A stretch of 64,000 bases of DNA, from positions 1 through 64,000 of the forward strand of contig CALXGH010000019.1 of NCBI GenBank assembly GCA_944387845.1. Reading direction: 5' to 3'. A program made the translations under genes and the position numbers. Below are positions 26,559 through 34,494 of the stretch, piece after piece (the stretch's first letter is position 1; every line of letters starts with the position of its first letter). Source of the DNA: an uncultured Oscillospiraceae bacterium (lineage in GTDB: Bacteria; Bacillota; Clostridia; Oscillospirales; Oscillospiraceae). Below the pieces are notes generated by a model. That model saw nothing but the letters and a program-made list of their open reading frames with translations, was not told the origin of the DNA and made no database searches.

Positions 26559-26589
26559 TTGACTCTGACGTTACGTCAACTGATACACT
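26559..26589 (+). promoter_or_regulatory. MerR-type promoter with 19-bp spacer and operator dyad
   Basis: TTGACT (26559-26564), 19-base spacer, TACACT (26584-26589). The spacer holds the inverted repeat TTGAC-11-GTCAA (26559-26579, centre ACGT-like). A spacer of 19 rather than 17 is the classical feature of promoters activated by MerR-family proteins, which twist DNA to realign the hexamers. It lies 19 bases before the regulator's own start. Confidence 0.82.
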
Positions 26590-26608
26590 GCTTTTAGGAG
26601 GGATAATT

Positions 26609-27367
26609 ATGGAGTATTCCATTAAAGAGCTGTCGCGCCTGTCCGGGGTAACCACCCGTACCTTGCGCTGGTACGACAAAATCGGGCTGCTGAAGCCCAG
26701 CCGTATTGCGGAAAGCGGCTACCGCTATTACGGAAGCGCCGAGGTTGACCGACTGCAAGACATACTCTATTATCGGGCTCTCGGGGTGGAGCTGGCCCAA
26801 ATAAGGGAATGTCTGGACGATCCCTCCTTTGACCGTCTTTCCACTCTCCGAAATCATTTGGCCGCTCTGGAGAGCCAAAGGGAAAGTCTTGAAATGCTAA
26901 TCCGCTCAGTAAAAGATACCATCAGGGCGGAGGAAAGGAACGAAATTATGAAAGACGAAAAGAAATTCGAGGCCTTCAAAAAGCGCGCCGTGGAGCAAAA
27001 TGAGTTGACCTACGGAAAGGAGCTAAGGGAAAAATACGGCGATGAAGAGATAGATTTGGCAAACGCCACTGTTATGGGACTGACCCAGGAGCAGTACAAA
27101 AACTGGACAGAGCTTGGAAAAGATATTATGAAAAAGCTGGAATACGCTGTAAAAACAGGCGTATCCCCAGAGAGTGAAAGCGGTAAAGAGATCTCTGACC
27201 TTCACCGACAGTGGCTGACCATCACCGGAAACTCATATGATTCAAAAAAGCACCGCGGCATAGCGGAACTTTATGTAGCTGATGAGCGATTTACCGCTTA
27301 TTATGATAAAAATGTGCCTGGATGCGCCCGTTTTCTCCGGGATGCTGTGGTTTATTGGGTAAAATAA
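26609..27367 (+). CDS. MerR-family regulator with TipAS-like ligand domain
   Basis: A 252-residue autoregulated activator. The N-terminal MerR winged helix is clear (YSIKELSRLSGVTTRTLRWY, DKIGLLKPSRIAESGYRYYG), followed by a dimer coiled coil (about 75-110) and a C-terminal all-helical TipAS-type domain (about 120-250: NWTELGKDIMKKLEYAV; GIAELYVADERFTAYYDKNV; GCARFLRDAVVYW). TipAS domains in related proteins bind thiopeptide antibiotics or other hydrophobic drugs. AGGAGG precedes the ATG. Base composition is richer in G+C than its neighbours, a possible sign of transfer. No drug-efflux gene is adjacent. Confidence 0.9.
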   Translation: MEYSIKELSRLSGVTTRTLRWYDKIGLLKPSRIAESGYRYYGSAEVDRLQDILYYRALGVELAQIRECLDDPSFDRLSTLRNHLAALESQRESLEMLIRSVKDTIRAEERNEIMKDEKKFEAFKKRAVEQNELTYGKELREKYGDEEIDLANATVMGLTQEQYKNWTELGKDIMKKLEYAVKTGVSPESESGKEISDLHRQWLTITGNSYDSKKHRGIAELYVADERFTAYYDKNVPGCARFLRDAVVYWVK

Positions 27368-27373
27368 ATATAA

Positions 27374-27412
27374 AATCAGGCCCCGATTTGACCAAGGGCC
27401 TGATTATTTTTT
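27374..27412 (+). terminator. Terminator of the MerR/TipAS gene
   Basis: AATCAGGCCC / GGGCCTGATT stem, then a run of T (ATTTTTTT). Confidence 0.85.
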
Positions 27413-27487
27413 TAGTATTGTCTTCGATTGTGGCCTTACGCCTGATATCCAGGTCCGTTAAATATAAATAACAGGGGCAGAGGGCCT

Positions 27488-28534
27488 TTATATGTAGCTT
27501 CTGCGGACATACCCATTCACTCTTACAGGGGAGATGTCCATATAAACTGTATCGCCGGCCTTTACATTCATTCCCGTTACGTCCACTATTATATGTCCCA
27601 TTTCGGGAGCGCACACCATTTTCGCAGTTTTACCGCCAATTCTCACGGACGGAAACCGCCTTAAAAGCACATCCCTCATACGTACACTCAAAGTGCCCGC
27701 CCAGTGGCCAGCACTGATTACCGCGATTTTAGTATCCCTACGAAGCTGACATTTCGCTCCATAGCCTACCTGATGTCCTTTTGGCAGGAATTTGACTTCG
27801 CACACATTACATTTAAGGATACCCACTTTTCGGAGTCCTGTCTGCTTGGGGGGCATACCAGAGACGCGTCCCACTATAGCTGAGCCGACACGAACAGCGT
27901 CAAGATGCATTTCGGGGTAACGGAATGTAGCAGCGGAGTTGCATATATGGGTCATTCCCGGGTCAATACCGTCAGCTCGCAGTTTACCAAGAAACTGCAT
28001 AAACACCTCAAACTGCTCCTTTGTGGCCTTGTCATTGCTAAATGAATTGAAAAAATGTGAATAGATTCCTGTAACCGTGAGATCCTCTGAAGGTAGAAAC
28101 AGCTCACGTGCAGCTTCATAGTCCTCCGGCAAAAATCCAAATCGGCCCATGCCAGTGTCAATTGTCAGGTGAGCTTCAGCCGGTATACCCCTTTGTGCCG
28201 CTATCTGCCGGAGCCGCTCAGCAAACTGCCTGGAGCCAACTGAAAATATTGCCTCATTTTCAAGAGCAGTCTCAATTTCCTCGTCGCTGCCCGGCTGACT
28301 AATAAGCAGAATACGCTCTGTTGTAAACCCGGCATTACGTAGCCGCTCCACATCAGCCGCATCAGAAACCGCCAGATTTTCTATACCACACTGACGCAGA
28401 ATTTCCGCAAGGTGCAAAAGGCCAACGCCGTAGCCGTCAAATTTGATAACAGCCCAGATAGGCGCGCCTGCCTTCCTTTTTATGACCTGAATGTTGTGCC
28501 GGACATCGCTGTCCCTGATTTCATACGTTGTCAT
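27488..28534 (-). CDS. Divergent alanine racemase family protein
   Basis: A PLP-dependent fold type III enzyme related to Alr. The PLP lysine is in WAVIKFDGYGVG, and the phosphate-side GMGRFGF and catalytic-Tyr VGYG segments are kept. The C-terminal region that normally reads CMDQ and contributes to the active site reads APEMGHIIVDVTG here, so the Met-Asp-Gln triad is absent. The PLP-lysine motif AVIKFDGYG also deviates from AVVKADAYG. It may be a racemase with altered specificity, or a paralog. The ATG at 28534 is preferred; an in-frame TTG two codons earlier is also possible after GAGG. Length of 348 residues is slightly short for Alr. Confidence 0.8.
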   Translation of the reverse strand: MTTYEIRDSDVRHNIQVIKRKAGAPIWAVIKFDGYGVGLLHLAEILRQCGIENLAVSDAADVERLRNAGFTTERILLISQPGSDEEIETALENEAIFSVGSRQFAERLRQIAAQRGIPAEAHLTIDTGMGRFGFLPEDYEAARELFLPSEDLTVTGIYSHFFNSFSNDKATKEQFEVFMQFLGKLRADGIDPGMTHICNSAATFRYPEMHLDAVRVGSAIVGRVSGMPPKQTGLRKVGILKCNVCEVKFLPKGHQVGYGAKCQLRRDTKIAVISAGHWAGTLSVRMRDVLLRRFPSVRIGGKTAKMVCAPEMGHIIVDVTGMNVKAGDTVYMDISPVRVNGYVRRSYI

Positions 28535-28839
28535 ACGCAAATGTTCCTCAAATCATTTAAGATATGCAATCTTTAAAAAGATTGTCTTTTCCTGTATCTC
28601 AAAAATTGTGTCCCTATGACAGTTTCACTCCGCTTTTCCGGCAAGAGGTGTAAAGGCCTAAACCTGGTACAATATATTGTGTCTCAATCAACTTTTCTCA
28701 AAATATGTACTATATATCCGCAACAATGCCGGTTTTTCAGAACTTTATACGCTTATTTTATTTTTAATCTTAATTTAAGCTACATTATCGGCGAAATTCT
28801 ACGACGTTTCGGTAACTAATGGTTACAGCTTCGTAGCAA
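28535..28839. other. Intergenic region between alanine racemase and tRNA-Thr
   Basis: No gene seen. It contains a small hairpin CAATCTTT/AAAGATTG and, at 28799-28836, a composite hairpin with outer arms CTACGA/TCGTAG around the dyad GTAACTAATGGTTAC. The rest is AT-rich and unassigned. Confidence 0.5.
28812..28826 (+). repeat. 15-nt dyad GTAACTAATGGTTAC, copy 1
   Basis: Interrupted palindrome (GTAAC / GTTAC around TAATG). Its reverse complement recurs exactly at 34244-34258. It could be an operator or recombination site; both copies are intergenic. Confidence 0.55.
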
Positions 28840-28869
28840 AAAACACCCGCAAAGTTTTGCGGGTGTTTT
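28840..28869. terminator. Bidirectional hairpin terminator
   Basis: Perfect 14-bp stem (arm AAAACACCCGCAAA) with a 2-base loop and AT-rich flanks. Confidence 0.75.
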
Positions 28870-28936
28870 GCAATATGGTTTCTCTATGTCTATATAGTAA
28901 GTTTGGCAAAGCCTGTATCGTCCAAAATATAAAAAC

Positions 28937-28963
28937 GCCGGGTCAAAGTAATTTTGACCCGGC
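28937..28963 (-). terminator. Terminator of tRNA-Thr
   Basis: GCCGGGTCAAA / TTTGACCCGGC stem and 5-base loop, then GTTTTTA on the minus strand, directly after the tRNA's CCA end. Confidence 0.88.
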
Positions 28964-28964
28964 A

Positions 28965-29040
28965 TGGAGCTGGAGATCGGACTTGAACCGACGACCTGCT
29001 GATTACGAATCAGCTGCTCTACCGACTGAGCCACTCCAGC
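28965..29040 (-). tRNA. tRNA-Thr (CGT)
   Basis: 76 bases with an encoded CCA end. Acceptor GCTGGAG pairs with CTCCAGC, D-arm GCTCAGTCGGTAGAGC, anticodon stem GCTGA/TCAGC with loop TTCGTAA (anticodon CGT, reads ACG), T-arm GTCGGTTCAAGTCCGAT. It is transcribed alone, upstream of its own terminator. Confidence 0.96.
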
Positions 29041-29125
29041 ACTTTTCGTTTTTGCTATAAAATTATAATAAAAACAAAAGTAAAAGTCAATATTAAGGTT
29101 TTACCCCCACACTGTGTACCGGAAT

Positions 29126-30508
29126 TTAAACATTCTCTCCGCTGCCGACCTTACGGGCGGATTCCTCAAGTACGGTCTTTTTCCTTTTAAGGAATATATA
29201 AAATCCCGGCAAGAGTACGACATCAGCGCTGATCCACGCCAAGATCTCCACATAGAAAAGCCCCTTGTATCCAAAGATACCAGGCAGCACAAATGCCGAA
29301 CCCACTCTAACAAGTAGTTCCAGTATGCCTGTGGACATAGGAACCAGCGCGTTGCCCATTCCCTGAAGTGCTGATCTATAAATATGTAGAAGATACAATA
29401 TCGGAAGGCACACGCTCATTATATACAAAAACTCACAACTGTATTTTGTCGCAGCCGCCACTTCTTCCGGTGTGCCTGAAATAAATCCAGACACTATGGT
29501 CCTGCCGAATATAAGCATGGCCGCCATTATTACCCAGGCAGTTATGGCACCTGTTATCGCCCCAGCATGAACTCCTTTTCTTATCCTGTCCGTCCTGCCA
29601 GCCCCAAGATTCTGTCCCACAAATGAGGACACACCAAATCCATAAGATACAGCTGCTATCTCCAAAGTACCATACAGTTTGTTTGTAGCTGTATACCCCG
29701 CTATAAACGTTATGCCGCATGTGTTGACTATACTCTGTATAACCATGCCTCCGATAGCTATGGTAAGATTCTGCAGAGCCAGTGGTAGACCCATACCCAC
29801 AAGTCCCCTGCACAGCTCCGGGTTTATCTTCATTTCTTCCCTGCTGGGCTTAATAAAATCTATCCTTCTGAGGGCCACAAAGCAAAATACACAAGAAACA
29901 CACTGTGCTATTACCGTCGCTACCGCGGCACTTGATACTCCCCAGCGAAAAACAGCAACGAAAAGCAAGTCCAACCCTATATTCACAGCCGCCGCCGTTA
30001 TCATGGCGTAAAGCGGTATCCTGCCGTTTCCCAACGCCCGGAGTATGCCGCTCATAAAATTATAGGCCATTACAGCAGGAAGCCCCGCAAACAGCACTCT
30101 TATGTACCCTTTTGCTATGGGAAATACCTCCTGTGGCGTATCCAAAAGATGCAGTACCGGCACCACTAGAATTTGTGCTGCAATCAATATGAAAACACTC
30201 AGTACCACAGATAGGAACAGGCCATTTCCTATATTTTTTCTCAAATAACCGTAATTTTCTCCGCCGAAGGCCTGTGCTACCGGTATTGTGAACCCCTGTG
30301 CAAAGCCCTGGACCATCGCAAGAAACATCCAGTTGAACCAGTCCACTGCCCCAAGAGCAGCCAGGGCGTTTACGCCCTCTACCATACCTACGATCTGGGC
30401 GTCCATTACTGTATATAGCTGCTGAAATATGTTGCCCACCATCAAAGGTAAGGCAACTGTAAGAATCAATTTTAACGGACGTCCCTCCGTCATATTACAG
30501 ACTTTCAT
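29126..30508 (-). CDS. MATE-family multidrug efflux transporter
   Basis: A 460-residue membrane protein with twelve segments in two six-segment bundles, of the MATE (NorM/DinF-like) family, which exports cationic drugs using Na+ or H+. The N-terminus MTEGRPLKLILTVALPLMVG and the pseudo-repeat PAVMAYNFMSGILRALGNGR / PILYLLHIYRSALQGMGNAL are typical. GGAGG precedes the ATG (MKVCNMTEG). Substrate unknown. It lies downstream of the TtcA-like gene on the same strand. Confidence 0.93.
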   Translation of the reverse strand: MKVCNMTEGRPLKLILTVALPLMVGNIFQQLYTVMDAQIVGMVEGVNALAALGAVDWFNWMFLAMVQGFAQGFTIPVAQAFGGENYGYLRKNIGNGLFLSVVLSVFILIAAQILVVPVLHLLDTPQEVFPIAKGYIRVLFAGLPAVMAYNFMSGILRALGNGRIPLYAMITAAAVNIGLDLLFVAVFRWGVSSAAVATVIAQCVSCVFCFVALRRIDFIKPSREEMKINPELCRGLVGMGLPLALQNLTIAIGGMVIQSIVNTCGITFIAGYTATNKLYGTLEIAAVSYGFGVSSFVGQNLGAGRTDRIRKGVHAGAITGAITAWVIMAAMLIFGRTIVSGFISGTPEEVAAATKYSCEFLYIMSVCLPILYLLHIYRSALQGMGNALVPMSTGILELLVRVGSAFVLPGIFGYKGLFYVEILAWISADVVLLPGFYIFLKRKKTVLEESARKVGSGENV

Positions 30509-30568
30509 TTCATCCTCCGCATACTCTACCGAACTTCTCAATACTCCGGTCAAAGCCGGACAAAATAC

Positions 30569-30587
30569 GGGCCTTCCGCGAGGGCCC
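30569..30587. terminator. Candidate hairpin between TtcA-like and MATE genes
   Basis: GGGCC / GGCCC stem with a 9-base loop. The run of T lies on the plus strand, so a terminator role for the minus-strand TtcA-like gene is doubtful; it may be an attenuator. Confidence 0.35.
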
Positions 30588-30591
30588 TTTT

Positions 30592-31428
30592 TTAATAGTC
30601 GTCCAGGAAAAAATGTTCCTCTCCATTGTGCTTGTATCCTGGCAATGTGTCAAGGGACACGTTGTGGATACTACTGAATATACTCTTCTCTATATTGGGA
30701 TTTTTCTTCCTCAGTTCCTTTAAAAGCTCCTTCGTCTCCTGACGCTTGGAGCCAAACCTAGCCGTTCCGCCCTCTGCCAGACTCTCGGTTAACCTGCAGG
30801 CGCATTGTATAAACTCAAGACCGTTATACTTCTGCCAGGCAATAATATCCTCCTCATGCACACAGTAAAGGGGCCGAATAAGCTCCATACCCTCAAAATT
30901 TGTGCTGTGGAGTTTCGGCATCATCCCCTGTATCTGGGAACCGTAAAACATACCCATAACCGTTGTCTCAATAACATCATTAAAGTGATGCCCAAGCGCT
31001 ATTTTGTTGCAGCCCATGGCTTTGGCATTTTTATATAGATGGCCCCGCCGCATTCTAGCGCAAAGATAACATGGAGACTGATCTGTCTTATCTGTTACGG
31101 AAAAAATGTCCGACTCAAATATTGTAATAGGTATGTTGAGCAGCGAGGCGTTACTCTCTATCTTTTCTCTGTTTTCTTTTTTATACCCCGGGTCCATGCC
31201 CAGAAACACAAGCTCAAAAGGTACATCGCTGTGTCGGTGAAGCTCCTGCATAAGTTTGGCAAGGAGCATGGAGTCTTTGCCACCAGAGATGCAAACAGCG
31301 ATCCTGTCCCCTTCTTTTACAAGCTCATAGCGTTTAACCGCATATATAAAAGGCTTCCACAGTTCTTTTCTATACTTTTTGATTATGCTCCACTCTATTA
31401 TTTTATAAGGTTCCATCTCACGGCCCAT
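30592..31428 (-). CDS. TtcA-like tRNA thiolation ATPase
   Basis: A 278-residue PP-loop ATPase resembling TtcA, which puts sulfur on tRNA cytidine 32 using a [4Fe-4S] cluster. The PP-loop is AVCISGGKDSMLLA, the cysteine pair CYLC lies in QSPCYLCARMRRGHL, and two more cysteines occur in IQCACRLTE. The stretch KIALGHHFNDVIETTVMGMF is the family's second signature. Many clostridial proteins of this kind are annotated only as TtcA-like. GAGGTAG precedes the ATG. The iron-sulfur role is inferred from family. Confidence 0.85.
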   Translation of the reverse strand: MGREMEPYKIIEWSIIKKYRKELWKPFIYAVKRYELVKEGDRIAVCISGGKDSMLLAKLMQELHRHSDVPFELVFLGMDPGYKKENREKIESNASLLNIPITIFESDIFSVTDKTDQSPCYLCARMRRGHLYKNAKAMGCNKIALGHHFNDVIETTVMGMFYGSQIQGMMPKLHSTNFEGMELIRPLYCVHEEDIIAWQKYNGLEFIQCACRLTESLAEGGTARFGSKRQETKELLKELRKKNPNIEKSIFSSIHNVSLDTLPGYKHNGEEHFFLDDY

Positions 31429-31764
31429 CTGTCTACCTCACATTTCACCAAAGGAAATTTTTCTGTCTGGCATTATACCCTATTATTTTACTATAAAAAA
31501 GCCGTCGCGTACGATAGATAATCCGCGACGACGTGGAATATCGCAATACTATAGATGCCGTAGCGGGTTCTGTTTCCGGAACGTATGGTTCGGATTTCTG
31601 ATTTTCTGCTGCTTCTGCCACTATTTTTGACCGGTTGGACTTTGGCATCCAGAGACTTACGGACAGCTCGTCCCAGCAAATCCTTCACATCAGAACAGCT
31701 TTGACATTCAAACAAGGCAAGCTTTTGAAAAGGTTAAAAATCTGTACCAAAAGTCGGCCATCGT
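31429..31764. other. Gene-poor region with possible relic and a terminator
   Basis: No complete gene. A 74-codon open frame on the minus strand (31491-31715) has no strong ribosome-binding site and no recognised family; I do not call it. A minus-strand terminator lies within it at 31503-31530 (below), so the region looks like the 3' tail of the permease transcript or a decayed gene. Confidence 0.5.
31503..31530 (-). terminator. Terminator downstream of the amino-acid permease
   Basis: CGTCGCG / CGCGACG stem with a 14-base loop, then GGCTTTTTT on the minus strand. Confidence 0.75.
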
Positions 31765-33111
31765 TCATTTCAGATGCTTGATGAAAGCGCCCAGCGCCAT
31801 CACCGCAGCAAAGACAATAAGGTAGAAGAACACCTTAATGCCATATGTGTAGATAGTGGCAAAGCACATGAAGATACTGCACGCAATTGCCAGAGTGGGC
31901 ATCACAAAGCGCTTGAAGCTCCCCAACTGCCGGATGGTCATTAGCTTGATGAAGATAGGGATATAAAGGATGTAAAGGGTGATGATAGGCAGCTCGGAAG
32001 AGTCGAATGAGAAAGGTCCGAACCAAGGGGAGGGCGCTAGGTTGGCACCATAGAAGTATACCAGCCACAGTCCGGACACCAGCAGACCTACCACGGTGGA
32101 GTTTGCAGGCATACCGGTGGTGGGATCCACGCTGCGGAACTTGGCCATGTACTCACTCTCGCTGTCCATCGCCAGGTCGTACATACCGCGGGAGACGGAC
32201 ATAGTCAGGCCGTTGCAAGTGCCCCAGCAGGATATCACTACGAACACGAATATCAGCACGCCGCCCAGCTGACCAAAGATTTTCTGAAATGCCAGCTTAG
32301 CGCCTGCCTCACCATTTTGCATCATAATGGCGCTGTCCTGTGCCCCGGACAGTCCAATATAGTAGGCCACATATACCACCACCACAATAACGGCGCCGAT
32401 CACCAAAGCCCTGGGGATGTTTCGCTCGGCATCCTTCAGTTCAGAGCCGATGGAGGTGGCACAGATCCAGCCCTCATAGGCGAATGACAAAGCGACCACA
32501 GCGGCGAACAAGCCCGCAGTCGGAGAGATGGAGGGATCCACCACATTGACAAAGTTGTACTCTATCTGACCGTTGCCCAGACCCGTGATGGTACCTACCA
32601 CGGCCATCAGCACCAGGGGAATCATTTTAGCCGTGGCAGTGGTGATCTGAAATTTACCTGCCAGCTTGGGTGCCAGGGCGTTCATGGTGTAGGTAGATAC
32701 CAGGAAGAACACCGACAGCACCATTACAGACGCACTGCATGCGTTGCCCCATTCCTCGCCACCGATGAGTACGCCCAGATATCTGGCGGGAAGCCAGCAA
32801 AGGACAGATGTCAGAGAGGGGTAATAGATGGTGGTCATGAACCAGCCCACATAGTAGGCGTAGGTCTTGCCGCAGGCTTCCCGGGTATAGCCAACCATTC
32901 CGTTGGCTCCTCCATAATTACCGGCCACAATGCCAAATGTATAGGTACAGATGATCATCACAAGACCTACAATGAGCCAGGCCAGGATGCCCGTCATCAT
33001 GTTGCCACCGGTACGGTTAAGTACTACCTCCGCCTTAAAAAAGACACCGGAGCCGATGACCGTACCCACCACCATGGCTATGGCAGTGAGAAAATTATAC
33101 CGTTTTTCCAT
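31765..33111 (-). CDS. APC-family amino-acid permease
   Basis: A 448-residue membrane transporter with twelve predicted segments, of the amino acid-polyamine-organocation superfamily. It starts MEKRYNFLTAIAMVVGTVIG; GTVIGSGVFFKAEVVLNRTG is the consensus first helix with its backbone substrate-binding break. The frame stays open upstream through the tRNA genes, but the protein clearly starts at 33111; GAGAGAG lies before it, and TTGTGT-17-TATAGT makes a promoter. G+C and third-position bias are visibly higher than in neighbours, and the gene sits against a tRNA cluster, both hints of recent transfer. Substrate unknown. Confidence 0.9.
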   Translation of the reverse strand: MEKRYNFLTAIAMVVGTVIGSGVFFKAEVVLNRTGGNMMTGILAWLIVGLVMIICTYTFGIVAGNYGGANGMVGYTREACGKTYAYYVGWFMTTIYYPSLTSVLCWLPARYLGVLIGGEEWGNACSASVMVLSVFFLVSTYTMNALAPKLAGKFQITTATAKMIPLVLMAVVGTITGLGNGQIEYNFVNVVDPSISPTAGLFAAVVALSFAYEGWICATSIGSELKDAERNIPRALVIGAVIVVVVYVAYYIGLSGAQDSAIMMQNGEAGAKLAFQKIFGQLGGVLIFVFVVISCWGTCNGLTMSVSRGMYDLAMDSESEYMAKFRSVDPTTGMPANSTVVGLLVSGLWLVYFYGANLAPSPWFGPFSFDSSELPIITLYILYIPIFIKLMTIRQLGSFKRFVMPTLAIACSIFMCFATIYTYGIKVFFYLIVFAAVMALGAFIKHLK

Positions 33112-33337
33112 ATACGCTTCTCTCTCACTTTCCGTATCCTTCCCGCCAGCCCACGAGACTTGTTTATTTTTGTCTACTATACCATGCTTCCTGCTCTCAC
33201 ACAAGGCGTTGCGGCAAACTATCTCTGGCCCCCCATTTCTTTTGGGCGTTTTGACCGCAAAAAAGCATCCTGGCCTTCGCCCGTTTACTACGCATAGGCC
33301 AAATAATAAGGAATAGCGAAATGAGCACGCTCTGACT

Positions 33338-33376
33338 TTAAAAAAGTCGGAGCAAGCGAATAACGCTTGCTCCGAC
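33338..33376 (-). terminator. Terminator of the five-tRNA cluster
   Basis: Stem GTCGGAGCAAGCG / CGCTTGCTCCGAC with a 5-base loop and a T run on the minus strand; it begins 1 base after the CCA of tRNA-Lys. Confidence 0.92.
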
Positions 33377-33377
33377 G

Positions 33378-33453
33378 TGGTGCTCCAGCGGAGATTCGAA
33401 CTCCGGACACCCTGCTTAAAAGGCAGGTGCTCTGCCAACTGAGCTACTGGGGC
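33378..33453 (-). tRNA. tRNA-Lys (TTT)
   Basis: 76 bases, encoded CCA. Anticodon stem CCTGC/GCAGG with loop CTTTTAA (anticodon TTT). D-arm and T-arm are normal. Acceptor GCCCCAG faces CTGGAGC, leaving C3 opposite A70, a mismatch; the usual sequence would be GCTCCAG. Last of the five-tRNA cluster. Confidence 0.94.
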
Positions 33454-33465
33454 AAATATTAAATT

Positions 33466-33539
33466 TGGCTGGGATGGGTGGAGTCGAACCACCGATGCGG
33501 GAGTCAAAGTCCCGTGCCTTACCGCTTGGCGACACCCCA
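33466..33539 (-). tRNA. tRNA-Gln (TTG)
   Basis: 74 bases, encoded CCA. Acceptor TGGGGTG/CATCCCA (one G-T pair), anticodon stem CGGGA/TCCCG, loop CTTTGAC (anticodon TTG). Starts with T1-A72, typical of bacterial tRNA-Gln. Confidence 0.95.
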
Positions 33540-33581
33540 ATGTATAAGGCCGAAGAATCCCACATTCTCCCGTAAGTTTTG

Positions 33582-33659
33582 TGGGGTGGGTAATGGGACT
33601 CGAACCCACGACACCCGGAACCACAATCCGGTGCTCTAACCAACTGAGCTATACCCACC
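33582..33659 (-). tRNA. tRNA-His (GTG)
   Basis: Acceptor GTGGGTA/TACCCAC with a templated extra G at position -1 facing discriminator C73, the mark of bacterial tRNA-His. Anticodon stem CCGGA/TCCGG, loop TTGTGGT (anticodon GTG). Encoded CCA. Confidence 0.95.
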
Positions 33660-33676
33660 ATATAAAAGTTCAAAAA

Positions 33677-33753
<77 letters not shown>

Positions 33754-33785
33754 ACATCTACCCCCAACGGGCTCCCACAAGTTTT

Positions 33786-33859
<74 letters not shown>

Positions 33860-34494
33860 GTATCTTGTCTCACATAGCTAAAAAATGATACCATAAACAT
33901 TAAAACTTGTCAACAGTTTTCACAAAATGCATTTTAAAACTTTTTCAAGTCCCTTTACCACCATGTTTTAGTCCATATAATCATTTAATCTTTTTCCAGT
34001 TTGCTTGTTTTTCCCTCAGTTTTGTCTCTTAAAATGTCTTTATTACACGCTATATCTTGCACAATTTTATATCCGTACTGCCCTTACGTACCCGCACAAC
34101 ACAAAATTGTTCTCTTTCATCTTAGGCACTTAGCAACTGAGGGGATACGCCTCTATAGCCACAAGTATACATAATTCATATAGTTTACATAAATTTGGCG
34201 TTTTCTGATCTAAAATAGGTCAGTTTCGACATTTTACGCAAATGTAACCATTAGTTACTTAAATTTAACAGACTTTCCTATTGCGCTCGGATAGAATTAG
34301 TATTACTCTTAAGAATAGTTAAACAACAGAGAAATCTCAGCGTAGATTTTTCTGTATATGTAAATATTTTCCAGTAATTGGTTTTATTCAAAATATCATG
34401 TTGTTTTCTGCATGATATTATATTTTACTTAAAAATATGTCGAATTTTGTAGAAAAAGCTATGATTACATAACTTTTTAGTAGGAGGGTAAAAA
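33860..34494 (+). other. 635-base leader of the MBOAT/SGNH operon
   Basis: No gene. The 3' half holds two hairpins: 34326-34355 (12-bp stem, arm ACAGAGAAATCT, one G-T pair, 6-base loop) and 34392-34419 (AATATCATG / CATGATATT, 10-base loop). A 15-nt dyad shared with 28812-28826 is at 34244-34258. AGGAGGG lies just before the TTG start. No known riboswitch could be matched by eye. The first half also contains the upstream region of the tRNA cluster promoter. Confidence 0.5.
34244..34258 (-). repeat. 15-nt dyad, copy 2
   Basis: GTAACCATTAGTTAC, the exact reverse complement of the copy at 28812-28826. It lies about 240 bases before the MBOAT gene. Confidence 0.55.

Noticed and set aside
31491-31715. 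74-codon open frame on the minus strand
   Set aside because: No ribosome-binding site, no recognised family and a terminator inside it. I report only the region as gene-poor.
33112-33624. A long N-terminal extension of the amino-acid permease
   Set aside because: The open frame runs back through the tRNA-Lys, tRNA-Gln and part of the tRNA-His genes and a terminator. The permease N-terminus MEKRYNFLTAIAMVVG is a normal start, so the extension is fortuitous.
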